Assembly: GCA_036346395.1 (NCBI GenBank)
Contig: CM070606.1
Span: 20,942,915-21,006,914, forward strand
Direction of reading: 5' to 3'
DNA: 64,000 bases
DNA from: Hsuehochloa calcarea
Lineage: Eukaryota; Streptophyta; Magnoliopsida; Poales; Poaceae
The notes beneath the pieces were generated by a model. The model was not told the DNA's origin. It saw only the letters and a list, made by a program, of their open reading frames with translations, and did no database searches. This document shows positions 46,495-57,150 of the stretch, one piece after another. A program made the position numbers and the translations under genes. The first letter of the stretch is position 1, and each line of letters begins with the position of its first letter.

Positions 46495-47437
46495 GCATGG
46501 GGGAGGCAAGTGGATCTCACTGGTGCGGTCAGCGAAGGCAGGGAGGAGACAAGGTGGTCCGACGATGTGAGCCTGAGGCGGCGCGGTGAGGTCGTCGTGC
46601 CAACAACACTGCGGAGAAAAAGAGCAAAAGTGAATGGTGGGGATAGCTAGGGGGTGGTATGGAGATACTCTAGGCGAGAGGAATTGGAACGTAGCTCACA
46701 CATGGAGAAATGGCATCAGCGACAGTGGTTTCAGCCTTGAGCGAGGAAGACGAAGGTGACGCGGTGCTCCTATGGACAAAGTACTAAATCAAGTGAGGGG
46801 AAATGACCCTTAGGGGGCTAGAACATGATGTGATGGGGTCCATCATTGAGGCGGCTGCCGCAAACCGAACGTCGCTAGATGCGACAAAGAAGGCGCGTGA
46901 TCCCGGAGCTTCGGCTGCAAAGAGAGAGGAATATGGTGGGGGATGGAAAGAGGATGTCGAGGAGGTCTAGAAAGACAAGAAGAAGAAGGTCATAGCTCGT
47001 TGATGCGCCGGGAGGCTTGGCAGCAGCAGCGTCCATGGCCGGCGCGTGGCATTCAGCTCCGAGCTCGAATTGAGCTCGGGGAAGGGAGGAATGGAGAGGG
47101 GAGATAAGGGAAATGGAGAGAGCGATGGTGCGAACTCGGTGCACGGCTTGTAGGGGAGAAGGATGAAAAAGCCCATGAGACGCGGTCAGGGGTGTGGCCC
47201 AGAGCAAGGCATGGGCATGCAACCAAGGCAGGGCATGGGCACAGCACAGGGTATGGGGACGAAGGCGAAACGAAGGGTGGTTGGCCAAAGCCTGGGCGAG
47301 GCAGGCGTGTTGGCGTGGGCACTGGCTGGGGTGCAAGTGTCAGAGAAGCGTGAAAGAAGAACCCTGACGAGTGGAGCTGGCTCGCCAGCGACAGGGAGAA
47401 AGAAATTCGATTCTATGATTTTTTTTAAGGCTGAGTG
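46495..47437. other. Unassigned GC-rich sequence right of the Gypsy insertion
   Basis: Continues 26341-26747 across the insertion. It contains GGCATGGGCA-type short repeats at about 47205-47260. Open frames on minus are rich in Pro, Ser and Leu and look compositional. Possibly part of an old minus-strand LTR; no gene is supported. Confidence 0.35.
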
Positions 47438-48330
47438 ATACGGATCCACCTAGTTGATTAGATGAATCCTGATTTTTGGCCCAATCTTTCACGGTACACT
47501 CGAAGATCAGTAGCAATCTCACAAACCAATTCGGTGAATTGAATTGTAAGAAAATCAATATACTCACAAACCAATCTAATAGATTGAATTGCAAGTACTA
47601 GTGTTAGGTGAATAGTACTCCGAAACTAGAGATAGATATCTTGATCTTGCTCTCAATCTTTCTCGCTCAATCTCTCCAACTCATATCACGACTCAAGAAC
47701 ACACGATATGCGCCAAAACGGCTTTTCTGATTTTTATTATCTAAATCATAACTTGTCCTCCATATGGTGCGGCCATGGGGGGTTTATATAGCCTCCCACG
47801 CAAGCACAAAAATCGGATGAACAAGGTCCGATTGCTACGATGGAATCATGTCCGATTCTCGTTCTCGTGAACAAGAATCCGAGCTTGCCATCGCTCACGT
47901 GAATGATAATCCAAGCAAAAATACTTTTTCTTTTTTTAAATTAGAATTTAAACTATTCTAGTTTTGGAATAAAATATTAATCACCAATTAGTCATGCGAA
48001 TTGGATCCAAACGACCCAACCCACATGCCATGTTCCTGGTGTCCTCTCCATGCATGGCCAAATCTCCCTCTTGGTTTCTCTTGTGTTGTGGGCTTTCCTC
48101 CTCTTAGCTTCTTGCACGAACTTGTTCCATGCACTTGATGCTTCTTCTGACGCCAATGCAACCCTTGCTGCCATACCACCACATATCCTTCTTGACTGCA
48201 CGCACGCGCTAGGGTTTTATCCCGAGAGAACGTTCCCTCTCGTTGGCCAGCATCCCCATCCACCCTATCGGCCTTCACAACATTTTGTTTTACCTTTTGC
48301 AATGCTTTGGTTGTAGATATGGCCGTATCA
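47438..48330 (-). repeat. 3' LTR of mini-LTR element
   Basis: Almost identical to 49622-50515, with few differences, so insertion was fairly recent. A polypurine tract (AAGAAAGGGAGGA on minus) adjoins it at 48331-48343. Confidence 0.95.
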
Positions 48331-48343
48331 TCCTCCCTTTCTT
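48331..48343 (-). other. Polypurine tract of mini-LTR element
   Basis: TCCTCCCTTTCTT on plus, read as a purine run on minus, directly before the 3' LTR. Confidence 0.8.
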
Positions 48344-48489
48344 CAAGAAAAGACGTCCTCGTCTTTTGTGTAACCTCAGGAATCTCCGTCGGGGTAGTCT
48401 TCACGATCGTCTTTTTAGCTATGATCTCCTCAGCATGAATAGAATTCTCTGGCATAGGACACAGGGTATATGATCTTCCCTGATGCACC

Positions 48490-49011
48490 AAAGAGTAATT
48501 GTTGGACCTCCCGTGGTGTGTAGCATTGCGATCATACTACCACGGACGCCCCAACAACAAGTGACATGCATGCATAGGCACGACGTCACACTCCACTTTG
48601 TCGTGATAGTCTCCTACTGAAAAACAAACTTTGACACGATGAGTAATTTTCGCCATCGACATTATGTAACCATTGTGCATAATACGGTTCTGGATGTCGC
48701 CAGGTTGTCAACCCCAAAGCTTGCACCAAATCGTTGCTAATGATATTGTTGTAGCTTCCACCATCAACGATAAGCTTGTAAACTTTGCCATTGATTTTGC
48801 ACTCAGATTTGAAAACGTTGGTTCGCTGCCCCGTTGTGAGAATGGAAGTGTTGTCAACTCGAACCGTCTTGGTCAGCATACAAAGACCATCTTGTGGTGC
48901 CTCACTAGTAGTTTTGTCATCATGGAACGACACCTCTTGCTGTTTTTGGGTAGAAAGAAGGATCGCCAATTCTAATTTCTTCGTTCTTCCCGACCAACCG
49001 TTCTTCTTCAC
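48490..49011 (-). pseudogene. Second retropepsin-like domain of mini-element
   Basis: ORF 49011-48586 carries QRTNVFKSECKINGKVY, LIVDGGSYNNIISNDLVQAL (D-G-G active-site type) and HPEPYYAQWL. A one-base frame change near 48660 moves the match to a frame reading VKVCFSVGDYHDKVECDVV and then ACHLLLGRPW, with a TAG just after. This is a whole retropepsin-like fold of the type found in Gypsy polyproteins. It follows the first domain after a Lys/Glu/Arg-rich linker. Downstream to the LTR the frame resembles the protease to reverse-transcriptase spacer, but no reverse transcriptase follows. Confidence 0.85.
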
Positions 49012-49561
49012 GTTTCTTGGCCTTTAGCCTTTGCTGCTGCTCTTTAATGTCTCCTTGGGCCTTGTCTCGTCGCTGTCTATCTTCAAAGTACCTTGACGAG
49101 GACCAAGATGTAATGTCCTTTCGTGTTCCTCTCCATGGAAAGGAGTACCGCATGACGGGGCGTGATGCAACTCGATGTATGTGCTGTTCTTTCAACCAAT
49201 ATGCACCAATCACCAACGAACATGCTCTCATATGCATAGGAATCACGTCACAAGTAACAACAGCAGTATACCCATCCAAAGAAAATTTTACCTCCACTTG
49301 TTTTGTGATCGGAATGTGCTTGAACCTCCAAAGCAATAGATATGGCTCGGATGTGGCTTTGTGATCAACCCCAATCATCCACAAGTGTTTGGCTTGCGGC
49401 GTTGTCAAGCTTCCGTGATCGATCATCATAGCACAATCTGTGTTCCCCACTCGACACCGATTGAAGAATATGTAGCTCGGATCGTGGAGTGGATCCTCCT
49501 CACATTGATCTATAGTGTAGCTGAATTGCATGACCAACTTCATGTCCTTCGTATCGGCCAT
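48920..49561 (-). pseudogene. First retropepsin-like domain and charged linker of mini-element
   Basis: From a start at 49561 (MADTKDMKLVMQFSY) the frame reads IFFNRCRVGNTDCAMMIDHG (an active-site-like D-H-G), KQVEVKFSLDGYTAVVTCDV and IPMHMRACSLVIGAYW. This aligns by eye over its whole length with the second domain and with the protease of the nested Gypsy. A charged, coiled-coil-like linker (RQRRDKAQGDIKEQQQRLKA) follows. It ends at a stop at 48920, with the homologous frame passing into the overlapping ORF of the second domain. The native start could be different, since the open frame extends back into the LTR. Confidence 0.8.
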
Positions 49562-49607
49562 GTCGATACTTGATCTTCGTAGCAACGAAATACCGTGAAC
49601 AACTGAA

Positions 49608-49619
49608 GCTCTGATACCA
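49608..49619 (-). other. Primer binding site of mini-LTR element
   Basis: TGGTATCAGAGC on minus, two bases from the LTR at 49622; it sets the element's orientation. Confidence 0.93.
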
Positions 49620-49621
49620 CC

Positions 49622-50515
49622 TGATACGGATCCACCTAGTTGATTAGATGAATCCTGATTTTTCGCCCAATCTTTCACGGTACACTCGAAGATCAGTAGC
49701 AATCTCACAAACCAATTCGGTGAATTGAATTGTAAGAAAATCAATATACTCACAAACCAATCTAATAGATTGAATTGCAAGTACTAGTGTTAGGTGAATA
49801 GTACTCTGAAACTAGAGATAGATATCTTGATCTTGCTCTCAATCTTTCTCGCTCAATCTCTCCAACTCATATCACGACTCAAGAACACACGATATGCGCC
49901 AAAACGGCTTTTCTGATTTTTATTATCTAAATCATAACTTGTCCTCCATATGGTGCGGCCATGGGGGGTTTATATAGCCTCCCACGCAAGCACAAAAATC
50001 GGATGAACAAAGTCCGATTGCTACGATGAATCGTGTCCGATTCTCGCTCGTGAACGATAATCCGAGTCGATTCTTCGTTCACGTGAATGAATCCAAGCAA
50101 AAATACTTTTTTCTTTTTTTAAATTAGAATTTAAACTATTCTAGTTTTGGAATAAAATATTAATCACCAATTAGTCATCTCAATTGGATCCAAAGCCGAC
50201 CCAACCCACATGCCATGTTCCTGGTGTCCTCTCCATGCATGGCCAAATCTCCCTCTTGGTTTCTCTTGTGTTGTGGGCTTTCCTCCTCTTAGCTTCTTGC
50301 ACGAACTTGTTCCATGCACTTGATGCTTCTTCTGACGCCAATGCAACCCTTGCTGCCATACCACCACATATCCTTCTTGACTGCACGCACGCGCTAGGGT
50401 TTTATCCCGAGAGAACGTTCCCTCTCGTTGGCCAGCATCCCCATCCACCCTATCGGCCTTCACAACATTTTGTTTTACCTTTTGCAATGCTTTGGTTGTA
50501 GATATGGCCGTATCA
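49622..50515 (-). repeat. 5' LTR of mini-LTR element
   Basis: 894 bp, the partner of 47438-48330. Differences are mainly short indels near 50020-50100 and single bases. Confidence 0.95.
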
Positions 50516-50520
50516 CTGAG

Positions 50521-50812
50521 GGCTTGAAAGAATTTCAAAATATAGAAATAGATCTCCAAAAATTATGAAGCATTTTGGGGAGGCTCTTGACACAGTATTT
50601 ATTCTTGAGTAAATTTTGCAGGATGTTATCTATTCTGTGATTTTCTCGAACATTCTTCCAATTTTATGTTTTCGTATAAATGCATTGATGCTTTTGATGA
50701 AAATTTTCAAAATATACTCAAATAATTTTCCCACATATAAACATGTCCACAATTATTCTTCCATTTATTTTCATTATAATTTCCTAAAATTGGGATTTGT
50801 GGGATGTTACAT
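50521..50812 (-). repeat. Possible end of an old minus-strand Gypsy LTR
   Basis: Ends GGGATGTTACA at 50812, the reverse of the TGTAACATCCC start of the two Tekay-like LTRs here. The composition and AAAATTATGAA-type words resemble 63010-63314. It would belong with 46495-47437 and 26341-26747 before later insertions. The opposite LTR end is not identified. Confidence 0.4.
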
Positions 50813-51700
50813 ATAATTTCACTAGACTTGAGTCTAGTGGATAGGCAGTACCATGTCATGCAAAATATCAGTTTCATAATGCATTTTACTACCAATACTT
50901 GTAAAATGTGTTGTTCTAATTTTCAACTAATCCCTATATGATGTTTAATGGCTCCTATGGAAAATGTCAAGAGGAAAAGTCATATAACACATAATGAAAA
51001 ACATGTGGAATTAACCGGATGAACCACTGTCATCGTAAAATAGTGAAAAGTACACAATTAAACTATATTCGAGTCAAAGAGAAAAGTACTTCTCTCTTTC
51101 TCACAGCCTACTCAGATGAGGCAATGGCGAGGGCGGAGGCAAGCTACAACGATGGAGCTCCGGGGAAGACACGAGCACGGTGTGTTTTTAGGCCAGAAGA
51201 ATCCGTTTTTTTTCGGCGTGAGGTGACGGTGACGATGAACACGACCGGAACGGGGTGGCGACAAGTCCACCTAACTCGGGGTGGACGAAGTCACCTGCAT
51301 CGCATCCGACGAACTTCGCTTCAACGTAAGTTAAAGGAGCTAAGTGGCACAACCTTACAAGTTCGGGGGGCTAAGAAAGTAAAATGCAAGTTCAGGAAGC
51401 TAAGTGGCACAACATCACAAGTTTAGAGACTTACAGTGCTATTTTCGCTCAATTTAATATTATATACAATTTAAACTGAACCAGATGTCACTGGTTACGA
51501 CGACCCAAGTTGCAAGTTTTTTTACCTATAATTATTTCAAACAATGATAGCTTGCTTAATTAGAAGCCACATAGCAAACAAATACAAATTTGTGTTACTA
51601 TTGTCATGGGACCTGATGGTGGAAGCAACCAAGGGTTACTTCCAGCAGTGACATTTTTGTCCAAAAGACTATCTTTAGGTAACGTCCTCTGCATCCTCCA
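50813..51700. other. Intergenic sequence upstream of the RIC gene
   Basis: No gene is recognised. An imperfect direct repeat containing GCTAAGTGGCACAAC occurs at about 51340 and 51398. The ORF at 51019-51426 has no recognisable domain. Confidence 0.4.
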
Positions 51701-51723
51701 ACCAGTTTTCCATAACTGTGTCC

Positions 51724-51735
51724 TCCTTATATAGC
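51724..51735 (+). promoter_or_regulatory. Possible TATA box of the RIC gene
   Basis: CCTTATATAGCC lies about 580 bp before the start codon. The leader would be long and probably spliced; AG acceptors occur at about 52231 and 52258. A second AT-rich candidate, ACATATATATG, is near 52050. The choice is uncertain. Confidence 0.35.
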
Positions 51736-52311
51736 CAAAAAAAAAAAGGACAGGTAGCCCCTTCCTATATCCATGCATGGCTGAATATTAGGAGAGAGCT
51801 CAAAGGGTTCTGAACCCTCCAAAAAATTAGACCATAAGATAGACTCCTCTTCCCACCCTCGAAACTCCATTGACCGCAAGGCGCCCTCCGCTGAGCTCGG
51901 CATAAGCTTCTTGATCATATGGCCATGGCCATGGCAATGCGGAGGGTCAAACAATATTGAGCTAGCTTTTGGAAGAAAGAGATTTGAGAGAGGAGCAAAA
52001 TGGTATTGTCCCGTTGAGGAGGGGTGAGCACCTGTTAACAAGAATTGGCAACATATATATGTTCGTTCTTGTTACCACTGAGTTTTCAGGTTGCTGACAG
52101 CGTAAGCATTCTAATATATATGACATTCCCTTCCCTTGACATATTTAATTTCGCACTGTTTTCGAGCATCTTACAGGAATCTAGCTAGACCATTTTCTAT
52201 TCATTCAACGGTGTTTTTTCTTCATTGCAGTTCTTTTTTGTGTATTTATCTCACAGCAAGTTGTAAATTCAAGAAGAGTGCTTGGAGGAAAATTAAGCTA
52301 GCTGAAAGGGC

Positions 52312-53569
52312 ATGAGCACAAAGATGAAGAAGGGGATCCTGAGGCCCTTCCGCTACATCTCTAACATAATGGGTATGTACGTACAATGTGGTTTCTACCT
52401 GTAACACGTACCGTCAAATTAGTGTTTCCATACATGTAATACATACATATAGGGCTAGGGGTCAAGTACGTAACATCCTCGATTTGTCATGCCAAATTGT
52501 GACGACCAGATGGTAAGGAATCTGACATGCAAATCGGATTCCCTACGGATGTGAAACACGTGGCGCATATCGGATGGGACGGGCCCAGTGTCACCAACAA
52601 CAATGCTGGAGCTCCTGGCTGGGTAAGTCTGCGTCTTTTCTAAGCCAGCATTGGCAAATAACACGCGCACGTACGCGCACGAGATAAATTAATGTTTTGG
52701 GATCAATGCATCCTTTCAAGATTAATTGCCTATGTCTACTTGATTAATTTGCATTATCTATTTCCCGTTTTGACATGGAAATGAAATGCGTTCAAGATAT
52801 CTGGCCTCAACAGTAATTATTATGGCATGAAAAACATTGGACTTGACAGATGAAGGACTACCACTCGGCGCCGTTGGACTCAGCCTCGTTTAGGAGCGAA
52901 AGGGAGGGCTCCGTTGCCTCTAACCCATGGGCTTCTCAAGGTTCGTTTCCCACCCTCCTACATTTCATCAATGTAAGTAATTACATGAACCTTTTCTGAA
53001 ATTAATGTGCCAATCTAGTTCCCATGATCCGCTTATCATAAGATATCGTAATCAAAATAAAATAGATATACACAAGATATGATGATAGCCTTAATTTGTT
53101 GTGCATACATTAACTGAAATTTCTTTTCTCTCTGACAGAAATAGTCCTGGATGGAGGAGGCCTGGGAGACACCTCCTTCAGGGACACTAGAAGCGAGGCG
53201 GGAAGCATCGACATCACCGCCGTCGACTCCCCGCCATCCCCTGGCACCCGCCGGTCGAGGCGGCACCGCTCCCGGGGCTCCACCACCTCCTCCATGGACT
53301 GCACAGGCAGCGAGACCTCGGAGAAGAAGGAGAAGAGCAAGAAGGCCACTCGCAAGAACCGCAAGAAGGACAAGGACAAGTCGGCCGACGACACGGCTAG
53401 CTCCACCTGCCAGGACCTCCCCGCCGTGCCCAAGAAGTCCAACCGCAGGAAAAACAAGGGCAGCTCCGAAGGGAGCGGCGGCGCGGCGGCCAAGGACGAC
53501 GGAGCTACACCGGAGGAGGGGGCGGCGCCGCTACCTCCCGTGGTCGAAGACAAGGATCGGGAGTGGTAA
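52312..53569 (+). CDS. ROP-interactive CRIB-motif protein (RIC family), four coding exons
   Basis: Exons 52312-52372, 52510-52622, 52850-52940 and 53139-53569 join in frame at GT-AG introns to 231 residues. The N-terminus (KKGILRPFRYISNIM) is the conserved basic segment of plant RICs. The CRIB motif lies at residues 28-45: QIGFPTDVKHVAHIGWDG, with I29, P32, H37, H40 and G42. After SAPLDSASFRSERE comes a Ser/Arg-rich, then Lys-rich low-complexity tail in the GC-rich last exon. RIC proteins bind active ROP (plant Rho) GTPases through CRIB and link them to actin, microtubules or exocytosis at the plasma membrane (family knowledge). Which RIC subgroup is not clear. A second ATG at codon 5 could also start translation. 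The frame is intact. Confidence 0.93.
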
Positions 53570-53864
53570 ACGGCTAGCTGCAGCCTCATATATGACCAAC
53601 ATGTCCTCGTTTAATTTGGAGATGAAAGCTTATGCTCCCCACGCTTCAGAGTATAACTTTGAGCTTAATTAGTTGGATCAAGTGGCGATTGATATGCATA
53701 TATAGTACTCGAATGACACATGCACGTTGAAGGTTACACGTTGCTTTAGCATTAATATATTCTCGGGAGTGGGTGTGCACGCCCTAATGCCATTCCTTTC
53801 TCTATTTTTTTGTAATATTGATTAACCTTTTTTTTAACCTGTTGTCTTCTTCCAGATTCATATA
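53570..53864 (+). other. Probable RIC 3' UTR and downstream flank
   Basis: AT-rich sequence after the stop with TAATATAT and TGTAATATTG words that could serve as plant polyadenylation signals. It ends where the tandem duplication begins. Confidence 0.45.
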
Positions 53865-56828
53865 TAAAGTGTACTCACTGTGCTATATATACCTCAGGTA
53901 TTGTTTTTGTTCTTAAAATACCGCTGTTTTGCATTCCAATAGAGTAAAGAAGGGTACATATTTGCCCTAGCTCGTTGGTAACTTCGTAGAGCATGGTTCT
54001 TCCGCCGCCACCACACTTCCCGTGATAGCAGGTAAGAATTAAAACCAGCCTCAAAAAATCAGTTTTGATAAAATTTATCTAAAAAAATTGAATTTTGTTC
54101 AAATCTGATTTTTACAAAAAAAAAATTAAAATCCATAATTTTCATATATATATATATAAATATAATTTCTGATTTTCGCCGATTACCTATCTTGCTGGTC
54201 TCCGTTAAAAATTTCTTCGAAAAGATTTATTGGCGGCACCTCGCCTGCAAAGACATACCAAATAGTCAGTAGAGCAAAGGTGGCCTCATGCGGTCGGCGC
54301 CATGAAGGCCCTTGAGAGTACACGCTAGGGGGAAAAATGTGATGGGGGAGGGTCTCACCGTGAGGTACTCCCCATCAGCCGTTGGATCGTTTTTTTAGAG
54401 GGCTAATTCAACGGCTGATAGGAAGGGCCCCACGTGAGGCCCTTCTCAGCAAATTTCCTTCCCACGCTAGGCGTCGTTAAGCGGCAAGATAAGTAGCTAT
54501 TGTGTTTTTCTTTGCGTTTAAATTCTCCGTGTGGCTTGAGATATTTTATTACCGTTGGCTATTTGCTACTGAAATTGGGGGAATAGGGCTATTGCATGTT
54601 TTCTATATATATTTTTCAATTTGCTTTACCATGCATCAATTGTATATTCGCACAATAGCACTGCCTTATTTTAGACTAATGAAAGATACTCATTACCAGA
54701 ATTCAGACCTTTAGTGAAAGCTAAAAACCGGCAGGAAAATTTGTGTTGAATACTCAAAATTTTCGTGTGTATAACTAATACACGCATCCACAACATTGAC
54801 ATACATATCCATATATACTTACATACAACATAAAATAAATATGGTATATAAACTTAAACGATTACATAGTTAACAATATAGAGGCCGACCGGCCAAATTA
54901 AAAGACAAGTATCAAAAGTAGCGAGTTAAACAACAAAGCATAATAAATTAAAAGACAACTTATTTTAGATTTTGATTTGACTTTTTAAATTGCACCCAAA
55001 TTTGTTAATTTCACAAAATACAACAAAAGTTGTTCAAAATCCAAGAAATTTCCAAATGATTCAAAATTGAGTTGTTACAAAACACCTCTTAGACTCTTAT
55101 ATAGTTATGTTGAAATACAAATTCTCAATTCTAGATGGTCTCAAGCCTTGATATTTCTATGGTAAAGGTTTGTTTTTATGGCAATGGTTTGCCCCGGATC
55201 TCCTAAAATCTTTGTTCTGCCACAGCTATAAATAGATGGTTTGGGAGAACTACATCCGTAGACGCATACATCTACCGTTCCAATAGTTAGGAATTTCATC
55301 GTTACTAGTTCAATGCTTGTGCTTTGCTACCGACAAATAAAAATTCATATTTAAGTGTCGTTGCACTTTGTGTAAAACCTTGATTTTGCCATGGCACAAG
55401 GCCGAGTTCCGCCCTGGCACATGTTCACTCCTTTGTTTCCATATTCGACGCCCTCAGCTCTCCCGCTACGGCACCCCACGCCCCGCCACTACCCCATGAC
55501 CGGTCTTCTTGGACACCCTCAGCTCCGCCGTTGTGGCACCACACGTCCTACCTTCGCCCCATGCTCGATCTGCTCCACACCATGGGCCGTGCCGCTACGC
55601 CCGTCTTGCAATGTTGTCATCGCGTTAGGTCTGTTGATACTGGAAGGTGTAGCTTCGCTCGATGAATTAAAATCATAATTTGTTGTGGAATTGTTATGAG
55701 AGCTTATAAAGAGAAAAGAAAATTATTGGAATAAGATTGTAGTTTGTTCGGATAAGATCTTTGTTTGTTACAAGTATGTTAGGGAAGCTCATAAATAGAA
55801 GAGAAAATTGTGTGAGAGGTACGCACAATACACCTTGACATATACTATAGAAAAAGACCTTGCTACCGATATAGTAGGGCCAGGGGCATAGCTTGGTTGT
55901 AATGCTTCCCATGCTGGAGCTGCCAAACATGAAGAACAATAGTCCACATCAGTGACGAGACCGGAGATTAAAAATCTAAAAGCACAAAAGAACAAAGGAG
56001 AAAAAATCCATAATTATAATATATTTATTCCATCTACCAACACATCAGTTTAGGGAACAAAAAGATTCATATTTAGACAACAACAAAAAAAACCATGAGA
56101 TGGTCGAGGGTAGAAGGGAAACCAGCAGCAACAACCTCATAGCTACATGCAAGGCCACGTTACTACTAGATCTCAGTGGCCACATGCCGGAGGCATTCAT
56201 CCACATCGACAACGCACCTGTGGGTGGCATCTAGTTCGACATCCGTCTCTGACAGCCACCATACTGGTGTCACCGATGACACCATGCCCATTGGCGATGG
56301 CAGGGATAGGACTCGGGCCACAGCAAACGCGGTGGGTGGCGTCAATGGCAAGCACAATAGCGTGTGTACAAGATGGATGCGAAAGTGGCAGCGGACATGA
56401 GGTCGCGGAAGGGCAGACACGGCAGTGCAAATCAGAGAGAAGAAGGCCTTAGGGAGTCGTGGAGGTTCGTGGCGAGGGGAGCATCGATGTTTGGGAGTAG
56501 AGGGTGCTTGATTCGAGGGAGGTGGGCAACATTGGATAGGTGCTACGTTGCGAAGAGAATAGGAGGGTGTGTTTGTTGGGCCCATGTGGTGACACTAAAA
56601 TATTGGTGAGACCACTAGAGTTTTTTAAAGGAGTAAAGATGTGGGGAAATTTCTTGAAGCAAAAGCGAAGAGATGACGATGAATTGACTCTCGTTGCTGG
56701 GCATCCATACATGGGTAGTTCATCGTCTGATCGTGCTCCAATCCATGATTCTATCCTTACAGGAAAGAAGTATTGTTGTTTTTGTGACGTCTTTTGGTAA
56801 TTTCTCATTTGAGAAAAGAAAAAATAAA
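53865..56828. repeat. Tandem duplication, unit 1 (2964 bp)
   Basis: Begins TAAAGTGTACTCACTGTGCT and repeats as unit 2 from 56829 at very high identity. No convincing gene lies inside; the short open frames have no recognised product. Contents include a TA microsatellite (about 54146-54160), a foldback (54371-54426) and a GAGGCCGACCGGCCAAAT block at 54881-54898 also found in the Tekay-like LTR. The last 542 bp (56287-56828) have no partner within the window because unit 2 is interrupted. Confidence 0.93.
54371..54426. repeat. Foldback sequence (inverted repeat)
   Basis: CCCCATCAGCCGTTG, a spacer of about 24 bases, then CAACGGCTGATAGG: arms of about 13-15 bp, flanked by GGGAGGG/CCCACGTGAGG sequences that partly extend the pairing. 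The second copy is at about 57366-57412. Confidence 0.8.
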
Positions 56829-57106
56829 TAAAGTGTACTCACTGTGCTATATATACCTCAGGTATTGTTTTTGTTCTTAAAATACCGCTGTTTTGCATTC
56901 CAATAGAGTAAAGAAGGGTACATATATGCCCTAGCTCGTTGGTAACTTCGTAGAGCATGGTTCTTCCGCCGCCACCACACTACCAGTGATACCAGGTAAG
57001 AATTAAAACCGACCTCAAAAATCAATTTGATAAAATTTATCTTAAAAATTGAATTTGTTTGAATTTTGTTCAAATCGATTTTTACAAAAAAATTAAAATC
57101 CATAAT

Positions 57107-57150
<44 letters not shown>

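Larger units (their letters stand above)
47438..50515 (-). mobile_element. Mini-LTR retroelement carrying two retropepsin-like domains
   Basis: Perfect 5-bp target duplication CTGAG (47433-47437 and 50516-50520). Two LTRs of 893 and 894 bp, with plus-strand ends TGATACGG and CCGTATCA, bracket an internal region of only about 1.29 kb. A minus-strand primer site and polypurine tract are present. The internal region encodes no gag, reverse transcriptase or integrase, only two protease-like domains separated by a charged segment. It is therefore non-autonomous. Terminal bases and protease type resemble the nested Gypsy at 32185-39622, a possible source of trans-acting proteins (inference). Confidence 0.93.

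Noticed and set aside
46875..47449. Several Pro/Ser/Leu-rich minus ORFs, possible gene
   Set aside because: Compositional open frames with no conserved segment, no splice pattern that yields a known protein, and a repeat-derived context.
51727..52041. 104-codon minus ORF upstream of RIC
   Set aside because: No known domain, and it lies in the probable promoter and 5' UTR of the RIC gene on the other strand.
55391..55678. ORF starting MAQGRVPPWHM in the tandem duplication, repeated at 58356
   Set aside because: Frame and ends differ between the two units after single-base changes, with no recognised domain; not under visible coding constraint.
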